A DNA stretch of 18,627 bases from JAVKFY01 sp040223615 (lineage in GTDB: Bacteria; Pseudomonadota; Alphaproteobacteria; GCA-2731375), in the NCBI GenBank assembly GCA_040223615.1, contig JAVKFY010000029.1, positions 1 to 18,627 on the forward strand, written 5' to 3'. The notes beneath the pieces are model-generated. The model was not told the origin of the DNA. It saw only the letters and a program-made list of their open reading frames with translations, and ran no database searches. Below, in pieces: positions 6,810 through 13,613 of this stretch (the first letter of the stretch is position 1; each line of letters opens with the position of its first letter). A program made the position numbers and the translations under genes.

Positions 6810-8863
6810 GCTACTGGGTTTCAATCGACATCGGCGGCACGTTTACCGATTGCATCGTCGCCGATGCGGACGGCGCGGTGACCATATTCAAGGCGCGGTC
6901 GACGCCGGATAGCTTCGAGCGCGGCTTTCTCGACGTCCTGGCGCTCGCTGCCGGGCACCACGGCCACGACCTTCGCGGCTTCCTGGCCAACGTCGAGCGC
7001 ATCGTTCACGGCACCACTGTCTCGACCAATGCCTTGGTCGAAGGCAAGGTGGCCAAGGTCGGCTTCATCACCAACAAGGGCTTTCCCGATATCCTGACGT
7101 TGCGCGAGGGTCCCAGGAAACGCGCGTTCGAATGGCGCCTCGACTTCCCCGCCCCCTACGTCGCCCCGAACCTGACCGCCACCGTCGGCGGTCGGATCGA
7201 TGCTCTGGGCCATGAGATCGAGCCGCTAAACGAGGCTGACGTCGCCGCCGCGGTCACGCACCTGCGTGCGGCCGGCGCCGAGGCGGTGGGGGTGTGCCTA
7301 CTCTGGTCGATCGTCAACGGCGCGCACGAGCGCCGGGTTGCCGAGTTGCTGAGGGAGACCTGGCCCGGCCTCCCGGTGACGCTCAGCCATGAGTTGAACC
7401 CGATCCCGCGCGAATACCGGCGAGCCATCTCCACCGTCATCGATGCTTCGCTGCACAGCATCGTCGGCGGCTACATCAGCGTGTTGACCGAAGCGCTGGC
7501 GCAGAACGGCTACAGCCGCGAACTGCTGGTCGCCAATTGCGTCGGCGGCATGATGCCGCCGGAGGAAATCGCCGCCAAGCCGATCTACTCGGTGATGTCG
7601 GGCCCGACGCTCGCGCCGATCGCCGCGCGCCATCTGACCGACGAAGCCGACGTCATCGTCATCGACATGGGCGGCACCACATTCGACGTCTCCGCGATCC
7701 GTGGCGGCAACCTTATCGTCACGCCGGAAGCGATGATCGGCCGCGACATGCTGGGCATACCGAAAGTCGACGTGCGCTCGGTCGGCTCCGGCGGCGGCTC
7801 CATCGCCCGAGTCGATGTCGGGGGGCTGCTGCAAGTCGGCCCGCAGAGCGCCGGCGCGGTGCCAGGTCCGGCCTGCTACGGTACCGGCGGCACCGAGCCG
7901 ACCGTGACCGACGCGAACGTCGTCCTGGGCATTATCGATCCCGACTATTTCCTGGGCGGGCGTATCCGCCTCGACCGTGCCGCCGCCGAGGCCGCGGTCA
8001 GCAGGACCGCCAAAGAGCTGGGCGTCGACGTGATGGAGGCTGCTTACAGCATCCACACCACCTCGAACCACAACATGATCACGGCTATCGAGGACATCAC
8101 GGTGCGCGAGGGGATCAACCCACGCGACAGCTACCTGGTATCCGGCGGCGGCGCCACCGCGTGCCATATTGGCGAGATGGCGGAGATCTTGGGCATCGAC
8201 CGCTTCATGATCCCGCGCTTCGCAGCCGGCCTCAGCGCTTTCGGCGGGCTGATCTCGGAACTGCGCTGGGGCGAGACGGCAACATTGCACACCGACGACA
8301 GGCGCTTTGCCAGCAGCGCGGTCGAAGCACTGCTAGCCGAACTCATGCGCCGCGGCGACGCCTTCCTGGCTCGCGCCGGCGTGCCCAAGGCCGAGCGTCG
8401 CTTCGAATACACCTATCAGGGTCGGTACGAATACCAGTCCTGGGAAATCGAGGTGCCTTTCGCGCTCGCTGAAGGCGCCCTCGACCTCGCCGATCTGGTC
8501 GCCGCTTTTCACGCCATGCACGAGCGCGTCTACACCATCAAGGACGAGCGCGACACCGTCGAGTTCACCACGTGGCGGGTGCAGGCCGTCGGCCTCAACC
8601 CGCTGGTTCAGCGGCTCGGTCGTGGCGGCCGCCCCGCTGCCGCGGGTCGACCCGAACCGATGCGGCGCCGCGCGGTCTATCTGCACAGCGCCGGCGGGAT
8701 GCGCGACATCGACGTCCATGACGGCGATGCTCTCGGATCCGGCGCGCGTATCGAAGGCCCAGCGGTGCTCGACTCCGAAACCTTCACCGCACTGCTGCTG
8801 CCTGGCCACGCGGCCCAGGTCGACGCGCAGGGCAACTATCACATCACCGTCCCGAGCGCCTAG
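6806..8863 (+). CDS. hyuA: Hydantoinase A / oxoprolinase-type subunit (HyuA-like)
   Basis: A 685-residue member of the hydantoinase A family, the ATP-binding partner of HyuB. The actin-like phosphate motifs are VSIDIGGTFTDC at 5-16 and VIDMGGTTFDVSAIRGG, with D287 and D294. Other family landmarks are VHGTTVSTNALVEGK, TLREGPRK, the LSHELNPIPREYRR segment, SVMSGPTLAP and VRSVGSGGGSIA. Length is normal for the family (about 690). The open frame extends upstream to 6617 inside hyuB, but the ATG at 6806 starts exactly at the conserved IDIGGTFTD region and overlaps the hyuB stop as ATGA. Together the pair should form a cytoplasmic ATP-dependent complex. No transporter, racemase or carbamoylase gene accompanies it here. 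Confidence 0.9.
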   Translation: MSYWVSIDIGGTFTDCIVADADGAVTIFKARSTPDSFERGFLDVLALAAGHHGHDLRGFLANVERIVHGTTVSTNALVEGKVAKVGFITNKGFPDILTLREGPRKRAFEWRLDFPAPYVAPNLTATVGGRIDALGHEIEPLNEADVAAAVTHLRAAGAEAVGVCLLWSIVNGAHERRVAELLRETWPGLPVTLSHELNPIPREYRRAISTVIDASLHSIVGGYISVLTEALAQNGYSRELLVANCVGGMMPPEEIAAKPIYSVMSGPTLAPIAARHLTDEADVIVIDMGGTTFDVSAIRGGNLIVTPEAMIGRDMLGIPKVDVRSVGSGGGSIARVDVGGLLQVGPQSAGAVPGPACYGTGGTEPTVTDANVVLGIIDPDYFLGGRIRLDRAAAEAAVSRTAKELGVDVMEAAYSIHTTSNHNMITAIEDITVREGINPRDSYLVSGGGATACHIGEMAEILGIDRFMIPRFAAGLSAFGGLISELRWGETATLHTDDRRFASSAVEALLAELMRRGDAFLARAGVPKAERRFEYTYQGRYEYQSWEIEVPFALAEGALDLADLVAAFHAMHERVYTIKDERDTVEFTTWRVQAVGLNPLVQRLGRGGRPAAAGRPEPMRRRAVYLHSAGGMRDIDVHDGDALGSGARIEGPAVLDSETFTALLLPGHAAQVDAQGNYHITVPSA

Positions 8864-9014
8864 CCGGGCCGAGAAGACCCTCGTTGTCGATCGGCACGCG
8901 CGGTTGCGCCGGCAATAAAATCAATGAGATAGAATTTGACGATGGCGGAGCAGGCAGTCTGCTGCGAACCGGTCTCCGGCAGTTTTACCTGATCATCAGC
9001 GAGAATACAGGGTA

Positions 9015-9167
9015 CTAGGTGTTCAGTCCCGAAGTGAGGTGGGTTGGATCGTATCTGAAGCGGTGGGGCTCGTCTGCCCAGGCTTTGCAGATGCGCTCGT
9101 AGGGTGTGAGTCCATTAAGGGCCTTCAGTCTCTTGGCGAAGTTGTAGGCATCGAGGAACGCGGCCGG
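9015..9167 (-). pseudogene. C-terminal remnant of IS481-family transposase
   Basis: On the minus strand this stretch encodes FLDAYNFAKRLKALNG, LTPYERICKAWADEP and HRFRYDPTHLTSGLNT, then TAG at 9015-9017. This is the conserved tail of DDE integrases of the IS481 type, which end (..AYNFAKRLKTL.GLTPYE.ICK.W..EP.RF...P.H...GLNT). About 48 residues of a roughly 300-400 residue protein are left. The catalytic core is absent: within a few codons the frame meets the TGA that ends the neighbouring dehydrogenase small-subunit gene. The remnant was therefore cut exactly at that gene's end. The 151 bases to its left (8864-9014) hold nothing I recognise. Confidence 0.8.
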
Positions 9168-9620
9168 TCAGACCACGCGCCTGTAGCCCTTGCCGCGCGC
9201 CTTCACTGCCTCGAGCGAGGAGAGGTCCCCGGCCGGGATGGAATGGCCGCCCGGGAACGGCGGGCCAGGCCGGGTGCCGATCGCGATGCGTACCCGGTCG
9301 TCCTGGTAGTAGCTGTCGTAGACCCGGAATACCAAGGCGCGGAAGGCATCGGCATCGCTTTCCGCGAAGGCGCGAACGACGGCGACGCGCCGGTCAAGCG
9401 GCAGGGCCGGGAAGTCGTCTTCGAACAGTTCGAGGATTCGGATCAATTCGGGCCCGAACTCCGACGCCTGTTCGTCCACGTAGGCCGGTAAGTCGATATC
9501 GGCGGCGCTCGGCATCGACCCGTCTTCGCTTGCCGGCACGATGGTGTCCTGCAGTGCCAGAAGACGCCGGCGCTTCGCGTCGGAAAGGGCCTCGGCGGTC
9601 GTGGTCGTGGAAGTTTCCAT
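9168..9620 (-). CDS. Gluconate 2-dehydrogenase subunit 3-like protein
   Basis: A 150-residue protein resembling the small (subunit 3 / gamma) partner of membrane-associated FAD dehydrogenases such as gluconate 2-dehydrogenase. Seen are LLALQDTIVPASEDGSMPSAA near the N terminus, then LPAYVDEQ, and a C-terminal PPFPGGHSIPAGDLSSLEA followed by VKARGKGYR, all typical of the family. The frame extends to a TTG at 9635, but I chose the ATG at 9620: GGGAAGG precedes it and it lies 11 bases after the stop of the large-subunit gene. Many relatives carry a Tat signal; none is visible here, so it is probably cytoplasmic. The stop abuts an IS481 remnant, so any third gene (often a cytochrome c) may have been lost. 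Confidence 0.8.
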   Translation of the reverse strand: METSTTTTAEALSDAKRRRLLALQDTIVPASEDGSMPSAADIDLPAYVDEQASEFGPELIRILELFEDDFPALPLDRRVAVVRAFAESDADAFRALVFRVYDSYYQDDRVRIAIGTRPGPPFPGGHSIPAGDLSSLEAVKARGKGYRRVV

Positions 9621-9631
9621 CTGACCTTCCC

Positions 9632-11266
9632 TCAATCGTCGTCGAACAGGTTGGCAAGGTTCGCCTTGATCCTGTCGCCTATATACAGTGCCAGCGCCTG
9701 AATGGTGCTGGTCGGGTTCACGCCGCCGGCGGTGACGAAGATACTGCCGTCGACGACGAACAGGTTTTTCACGTCGTGGCTTCGGCCCCAGGCGTTCACG
9801 ACCGACGTCTCCGGGTCGATGCCCATGCGGGCCGTACCGAGCAGGTGCCAGCCTGCCGGCCGAAGCAGCGGCGTCTCGAATACCTCCACGGCGCCGGCAG
9901 CCCGCAGCACTTCCTTGCCGCGCTCAAGGCCATGCGCCAGCATCTTCTTGCTGTTGTCGCTCAGCCGATAGGTGATCTTCGGCGCCGGGATGCCATTGAA
10001 GTCCTTCAGCACCGGGTCGAGCGTGACCGTGTTGCACGCCTCGGGCAGGTCCTCGCAGACGGCGAGGCACTGCACCGTGTGGTCGAAGCGCCGGCGGAAC
10101 ATCTCGTGATGGCCCGGACCCCAGGGGATGTCGCCGCTGGCCAGGCCGCGCATGGCCACCGCCAGCGGCCCGCCGGCACCACGGGTCACCTGCATGTTGT
10201 AGCCGCGCACGAAGCCGCGGCTGAGGTCGGTCTCATAGAACTCCTTGCTGAGGATGCAGCAGCCGTTCGGCCCCATGTGGGTGTCGAGCCGCTCTTCGAA
10301 CACCCCGGTCGTCAGGGCGACCGGATGGAACATCAGGTTCTTGCCAACCAGGCCGCTACGGTTGGCCAGTCCGTCGGGAAACTGCTTCGAGGTGGAATTC
10401 AGCAGGATGCGCGGCGTCCCGACACCGTTGCAGGCCATGATCACGACCTCGGCCTTCTGGAAGCACTCGCGCCCGTCGGCGTCGTAGTAGACCACGCCGT
10501 CCGCCATGCCGTGCTCGTTCATCGTCACCTCGCGCACCCGGCAACGGGTGCGCAGCTCGACGCCGGCACGGATCGCCTCGGGCCAGTAGGTGATGTCGAC
10601 GCTGCCCTTCGCCCCCTGCGAGCAGCCGGTCATGCAGGGGTTCAGGTTCAGGCAGCGGTCCCGGCCCTCGTAGAGCTGCGACAAGATCGCTGCATCGGAC
10701 GGCCACCAGTGCCAGTCGAGCCGGTCGAAGCCGCGCGCCACGGTCTCGCCGACCAGGCCGATCGGCAACGGCGGCAGCGGCAACTGCTTCGGCGGGTACA
10801 TCGGATCGCCCGGCAGGCCGGACACCCCCATGACCCTGTCGTTCTGCACGAAATAGGGCTCGAGGTCGTCGTAGCTAACCGGCCAGTCGTCGGCTACCCC
10901 GTCGAGCGTCCTGACCCGGAAGTCCGACGGGTGCAGGCGGGGAAAGTGGGCGGCGTAGTTGATCGTGCCGCCGCCGACGGCGTTGAAGTTCAACACGTCG
11001 ATCGGCGAGTCGGCGCCGTTGACCGGGTAGTCGCTGTCGCGACCGCGCACATTCGGGTCGACGTGGAAGGCGCCAAACTGCTGCGCCTCCCAGTTCTTGC
11101 CGTTCGTGGGGTATTGCGATGACGACATCCAGTCGCCCTGCTCCAGGCAAAGGATGCGCATTCGCGTCTCGGTCAGGCTCCACGCGATCGCCGCGCCCGA
11201 CGCGCCGGCGCCGATGATCAGGACGTCCACCGTATCGCTGCTAATTGAAGCGGCCGACGCGGCCAT
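9632..11266 (-). CDS. GMC-type FAD-dependent dehydrogenase, large subunit
   Basis: A 544-residue GMC-family oxidoreductase, expected to oxidise an alcohol or sugar hydroxyl using FAD. The dinucleotide fold is at the N terminus (VDVLIIGAGASGAAIA, residues 13-28). VGGGTINYAAHFPRLHPSDF is at 98-116. The active site is PAGWHLLGTARMG with H474, and GGVNPTSTIQALAL with N517, the usual His-Asn pair. C205, C211 and C215 lie where the sugar-dehydrogenase large subunits of this branch carry Cys residues, some of which bind an iron-sulfur cluster; whether these do is uncertain. GGGAGGA lies 7-13 bases before the ATG. It is first in an operon with the small subunit 11 bases downstream. No signal peptide is visible. 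Confidence 0.9.
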   Translation of the reverse strand: MAASAASISSDTVDVLIIGAGASGAAIAWSLTETRMRILCLEQGDWMSSSQYPTNGKNWEAQQFGAFHVDPNVRGRDSDYPVNGADSPIDVLNFNAVGGGTINYAAHFPRLHPSDFRVRTLDGVADDWPVSYDDLEPYFVQNDRVMGVSGLPGDPMYPPKQLPLPPLPIGLVGETVARGFDRLDWHWWPSDAAILSQLYEGRDRCLNLNPCMTGCSQGAKGSVDITYWPEAIRAGVELRTRCRVREVTMNEHGMADGVVYYDADGRECFQKAEVVIMACNGVGTPRILLNSTSKQFPDGLANRSGLVGKNLMFHPVALTTGVFEERLDTHMGPNGCCILSKEFYETDLSRGFVRGYNMQVTRGAGGPLAVAMRGLASGDIPWGPGHHEMFRRRFDHTVQCLAVCEDLPEACNTVTLDPVLKDFNGIPAPKITYRLSDNSKKMLAHGLERGKEVLRAAGAVEVFETPLLRPAGWHLLGTARMGIDPETSVVNAWGRSHDVKNLFVVDGSIFVTAGGVNPTSTIQALALYIGDRIKANLANLFDDD

Positions 11267-11610
11267 CGCGAGATCCTCCCGACATGTTCTCGGTCGGCAT
11301 TGTCAGGTAGCGCGGGGCCGGACGCCAAGGACGAACATCGAACCAGCGCGGTTCCGGGCCGACGACGGTGCGTCGCAGCTCGGCCCGAGCGTCCGGCGGC
11401 CGAGACGGCTCAGGCGATCGCAGATCCGACTTGCGGGCCATCGCGCCGTGGGACGCCAACGCGGACATAGTCGGCCAGCTGGAACGCGACGTCGACGTCA
11501 TCGCCATCCACAGCCGATATTCCTCGAAGATCTGCTTTCCGGCAGCTTATGTCCAGAATCGGCCCGAAACAGCCATTTCGTCCAGTGCTGCTGATGGTCG
11601 CGTTCAGACC
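11267..11610. other. Gap between dehydrogenase and IS1182 element
   Basis: About 344 bases without a gene I can name. The right part of the plus strand encodes APWDANADIVGQLERDVDVI followed by AIHSRYSS. This weakly recalls the C-terminal region of Asp/Glu racemase or arylmalonate decarboxylase-like proteins (..D.I..LE...G.PVI.SNQA..). It has no start or other family features, so it may be a decayed scrap. The promoter of the minus-strand dehydrogenase operon should lie at the left side, with its ribosome site at about 11273-11279. Confidence 0.35.
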
Positions 11611-13284
11611 CTTGCTGTGTGGAAAGTCCGTCGTGGTTATGATTCCTGGGTGATTTGCCGGGAGTTTGCATGAAGCGGTTTGTCGAAGGCGCGGATCGGG
11701 CCCAGGCGACGCTGTTTCCTGAGTTCCTTGAGGACTGGATCGACGATGACAATCCGGTCCGTGTGATCGACGTGTTTGTCGAGGAACTGGACCTGGCCGG
11801 GCTTGGCTTCGCTCGGGTGGATAGGGAAGCGAGCGGCCGGCCCGCCTACCATCCGGCGGTGCTGCTGAAGCTGTACATCTACGGCTATCTCAACCGGGTG
11901 CAGTCGAGCCGGCGTCTGGAGCGCGAGGCCGGCCGCAACGTGGAAGTGATGTGGCTGACCGGCCGGCTGGCGCCGGACCACAAGACCATCGCCGACTTCC
12001 GCCGCGACAACGGCCGGGCGATCCGGCAGGTGTGCGCCCGGTTCGTCGAGTTGTGCCGCCAGCTCGGCCTGTTGGCGGTGGCCAGCGTCGCGGTCGACGG
12101 CAGCAAGTTCAAGGCGGTGAACAACCGTGACCGCAACTTCACCGCGGCCAAGATGGCGCGCCGGATGGCACAGATCGAGACCAGCGTTCAGCGCTACCTG
12201 GAGCAACTCGACAGCGCCGACCGACAGACGCCGACGGAGGCATTGGCCAGCCGCTGCGAGCGCTTGAAGCAAAAGCTCGCCAAGCTGAAGGAAGAGATGC
12301 AGCGCCTGGAAGGGTTGCAGCAACAGATGCTGGCGGCGCCGGACCGGCAGATCTCGCTGACCGACCCGGACAGCCGGTCGATGGCGACCAGCGGGCGCGG
12401 CTCGGGCGTGGTTGGCTACAACGTCCAGACGGCGGTGGAGACGACACACCATCTGATCGTCGCCCATGACGTGATCAACATCGGCAACGACCGGGCACAA
12501 CTGGCCCGGCTTTCCAACATGGCCAGGACGGTGCTGCAAGCCGAGACGATCGAGGTGGTCGCCGACCGCGGCTACTACGACAGCGAAGAGATCAAGGCCT
12601 GTGCTGATGCCGGGATCACCGTCACGCTGCCCAAACCGATGAGCTCCACCGCCAAAGCACAGGGCCGCTTCGGCAAGCAGGACTTCCGCTATGTCGCCGA
12701 TGACGATGTCTACATCTGTCCCGCCGGTGAGCGCCTGACGTATCGCTTCACCCGGGTCGAGAGCGGGCGGGCGATCCGCCGCTACTGGACCCGCGCCTGT
12801 CTGAGCTGTGCCCTGAAGCCGCAGTGCACGCCGGCACTTGAGCGCCGCGTCAGCCGCTGGGAGCACGAAGAAGTACTTGAAGCGGTGCAGCAGCGGCTGG
12901 ATCAGGACCCGCTGGCCATGCGGCGGCGGCGCGAGACCGTCGAACATCCCTTCGGCACCATCAAGGCCAGGATGGGAGCCACCCACTTCCTGATGAAGCG
13001 CCTGAAGAACGTCCGCACCGAGATGGCGCTGAGCGTGCTGGCCTACAACCTGACCCGGGTGATCAACATCCTCGGCACCGGCCCGCTGATCGCCGCCATG
13101 CGGGCCTGATCCCGGGCACCTGGCCTGCGACTGCCCGCCGAGAGCTGCCTGAATCCGCGATCTGGCCCATCTGGCCGCCCGCAAGCTTCCAGACGGCGCC
13201 GCAATCAGAAATCAGTACGATCCGGCGCTCAGACCGCCCCGGCCATCACCTCAGATCAACGCCGGGAGTTTTTGCACAACCAAG
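11611..13284 (+). mobile_element. IS1182-family insertion sequence
   Basis: About 1.67 kb holding one transposase gene. Candidate imperfect terminal inverted repeats are GCTGTGTGGAAAGTCC at 11614-11629 and GGAGTTTTTGCACAAC at 13265-13280; the second read in reverse is GTTGTGCAAAAACTCC, matching 11 of 16 positions. CTTG at 11611-11614 and CAAG at 13281-13284 could extend the repeat with a one-base gap. No clear target-site duplication is seen in the flanks. The size is normal for the family. The 13110-13264 stretch after the transposase is non-coding. Exact ends are uncertain by several bases. Confidence 0.7.
11670..13109 (+). CDS. IS1182-family DDE transposase
   Basis: A 479-residue transposase with an intact frame. 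The N terminus RFVEGADRAQATLFP and the region PAYHPAVLLKLYIYGYLNR with SRRLEREAGRN are typical of the family's N-terminal domain. The catalytic triad is D143 in VAVDGSKFKAVN, D299 in VADRGYYDSEEI and E425 in VEHPFGTIKARMG. A coiled-coil-like stretch lies at about residues 165-225. Cysteines in YICPAGERL and ACLSCALKPQCTP probably bind zinc. The frame opens at a TTG (11655), but the ATG at 11670 is preferred, with CGGGAG 6-11 bases before it. Nothing is truncated, so the element may still be active. Confidence 0.9.
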   Translation: MKRFVEGADRAQATLFPEFLEDWIDDDNPVRVIDVFVEELDLAGLGFARVDREASGRPAYHPAVLLKLYIYGYLNRVQSSRRLEREAGRNVEVMWLTGRLAPDHKTIADFRRDNGRAIRQVCARFVELCRQLGLLAVASVAVDGSKFKAVNNRDRNFTAAKMARRMAQIETSVQRYLEQLDSADRQTPTEALASRCERLKQKLAKLKEEMQRLEGLQQQMLAAPDRQISLTDPDSRSMATSGRGSGVVGYNVQTAVETTHHLIVAHDVINIGNDRAQLARLSNMARTVLQAETIEVVADRGYYDSEEIKACADAGITVTLPKPMSSTAKAQGRFGKQDFRYVADDDVYICPAGERLTYRFTRVESGRAIRRYWTRACLSCALKPQCTPALERRVSRWEHEEVLEAVQQRLDQDPLAMRRRRETVEHPFGTIKARMGATHFLMKRLKNVRTEMALSVLAYNLTRVINILGTGPLIAAMRA

Positions 13285-13448
13285 AACCACTGCTGACGGT
13301 GGTCGACATGGCCGGCGAGTTCCAGGTCTCGCCGCGCACGGTGCGGCGCTGGATCGCCGACGGCGACCTGCCGGTGGTGCGCATCGGCGGTCTTGTCCGG
13401 ATCCGGCCGAGAGATCGGGACGCCTTCATTCGCGAGCATCTGTCGTGA
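13272..13448 (+). CDS. Excisionase-like helix-turn-helix protein, 5' end altered by IS1182
   Basis: A 58-residue frame from TTG to TGA encodes LLTVVDMAGEFQVSPRTV, RRWIADGDLPVVRIGG, then LVRIRPRDRDAFIREHLS. This is the winged-helix excisionase / MerR-like DNA-binding domain (..LTV.E.A..L.VS.RTV.RWI..G.LP...IG..VRI...D...FI). Such proteins steer recombinases toward excision or regulate them. The start is unclear: the frame stays open upstream through the IS1182 end, TTG at 13272 lies inside the terminal repeat, and GTG at 13299 or ATG at 13308 are alternatives. The IS therefore appears to have replaced the original start. The recombinase operon begins 165 bases downstream. Confidence 0.75.
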   Translation: MHNQEPLLTVVDMAGEFQVSPRTVRRWIADGDLPVVRIGGLVRIRPRDRDAFIREHLS

Positions 13449-13463
13449 CCGCCGCTGTCCACT

Positions 13464-13550
13464 CATGTCCCATGTTTTCAATGGTTTTTGGGCTGTCGGG
13501 ACGACGTGGTGGTGCAATTGGCGACGGATTGAACGGCTACAGTGTCCCGA
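13464..13550. repeat. Cluster of GTCCC half-sites before the recombinase operon
   Basis: The gap between the HTH gene and the first recombinase holds CATGTCCCATG (13464-13474), the inverted GTCGGGAC (13495-13502) and GTCCCGAATG (13544-13553). These are three related copies of GTCCC(A/G) in alternating orientation. They could be binding sites for the HTH protein or a recombinase. With so short a motif in GC-rich DNA, chance is possible. Confidence 0.3.
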
Positions 13551-13613
13551 ATGTCACCTCGTGTCCGTCGGTTTCATCCCGAGGCCGGCACTGTCATCAA
13601 GGAGAGGGTCCCG

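Noticed and set aside
8864..9014. A terminator after the hyuA-like gene
   Set aside because: No GC-rich stem followed by a T run is visible; the AT-richer stretch near 8917-8938 lacks a paired stem.
9530..11122. 530-residue open frame on the plus strand opposite the GMC dehydrogenase
   Set aside because: The composition is low-complexity and rich in Arg, His and Val, as expected from antisense of a GC-rich gene. The minus frame carries clear FAD and active-site motifs.
11657..11670. Direct repeat GCCGGGAGTTTGCA with a near copy at 13261-13276, considered as element ends
   Set aside because: The copies are direct, not inverted, and the left one is the ribosome site of the transposase. The inverted pair at 11614 and 13280 fits element ends better.
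11637..13184. 515-residue open frame on the minus strand opposite the transposase
   Set aside because: It is a shadow of the GC-rich transposase gene: no family motif, no ribosome site, and the plus frame has an intact DDE triad.
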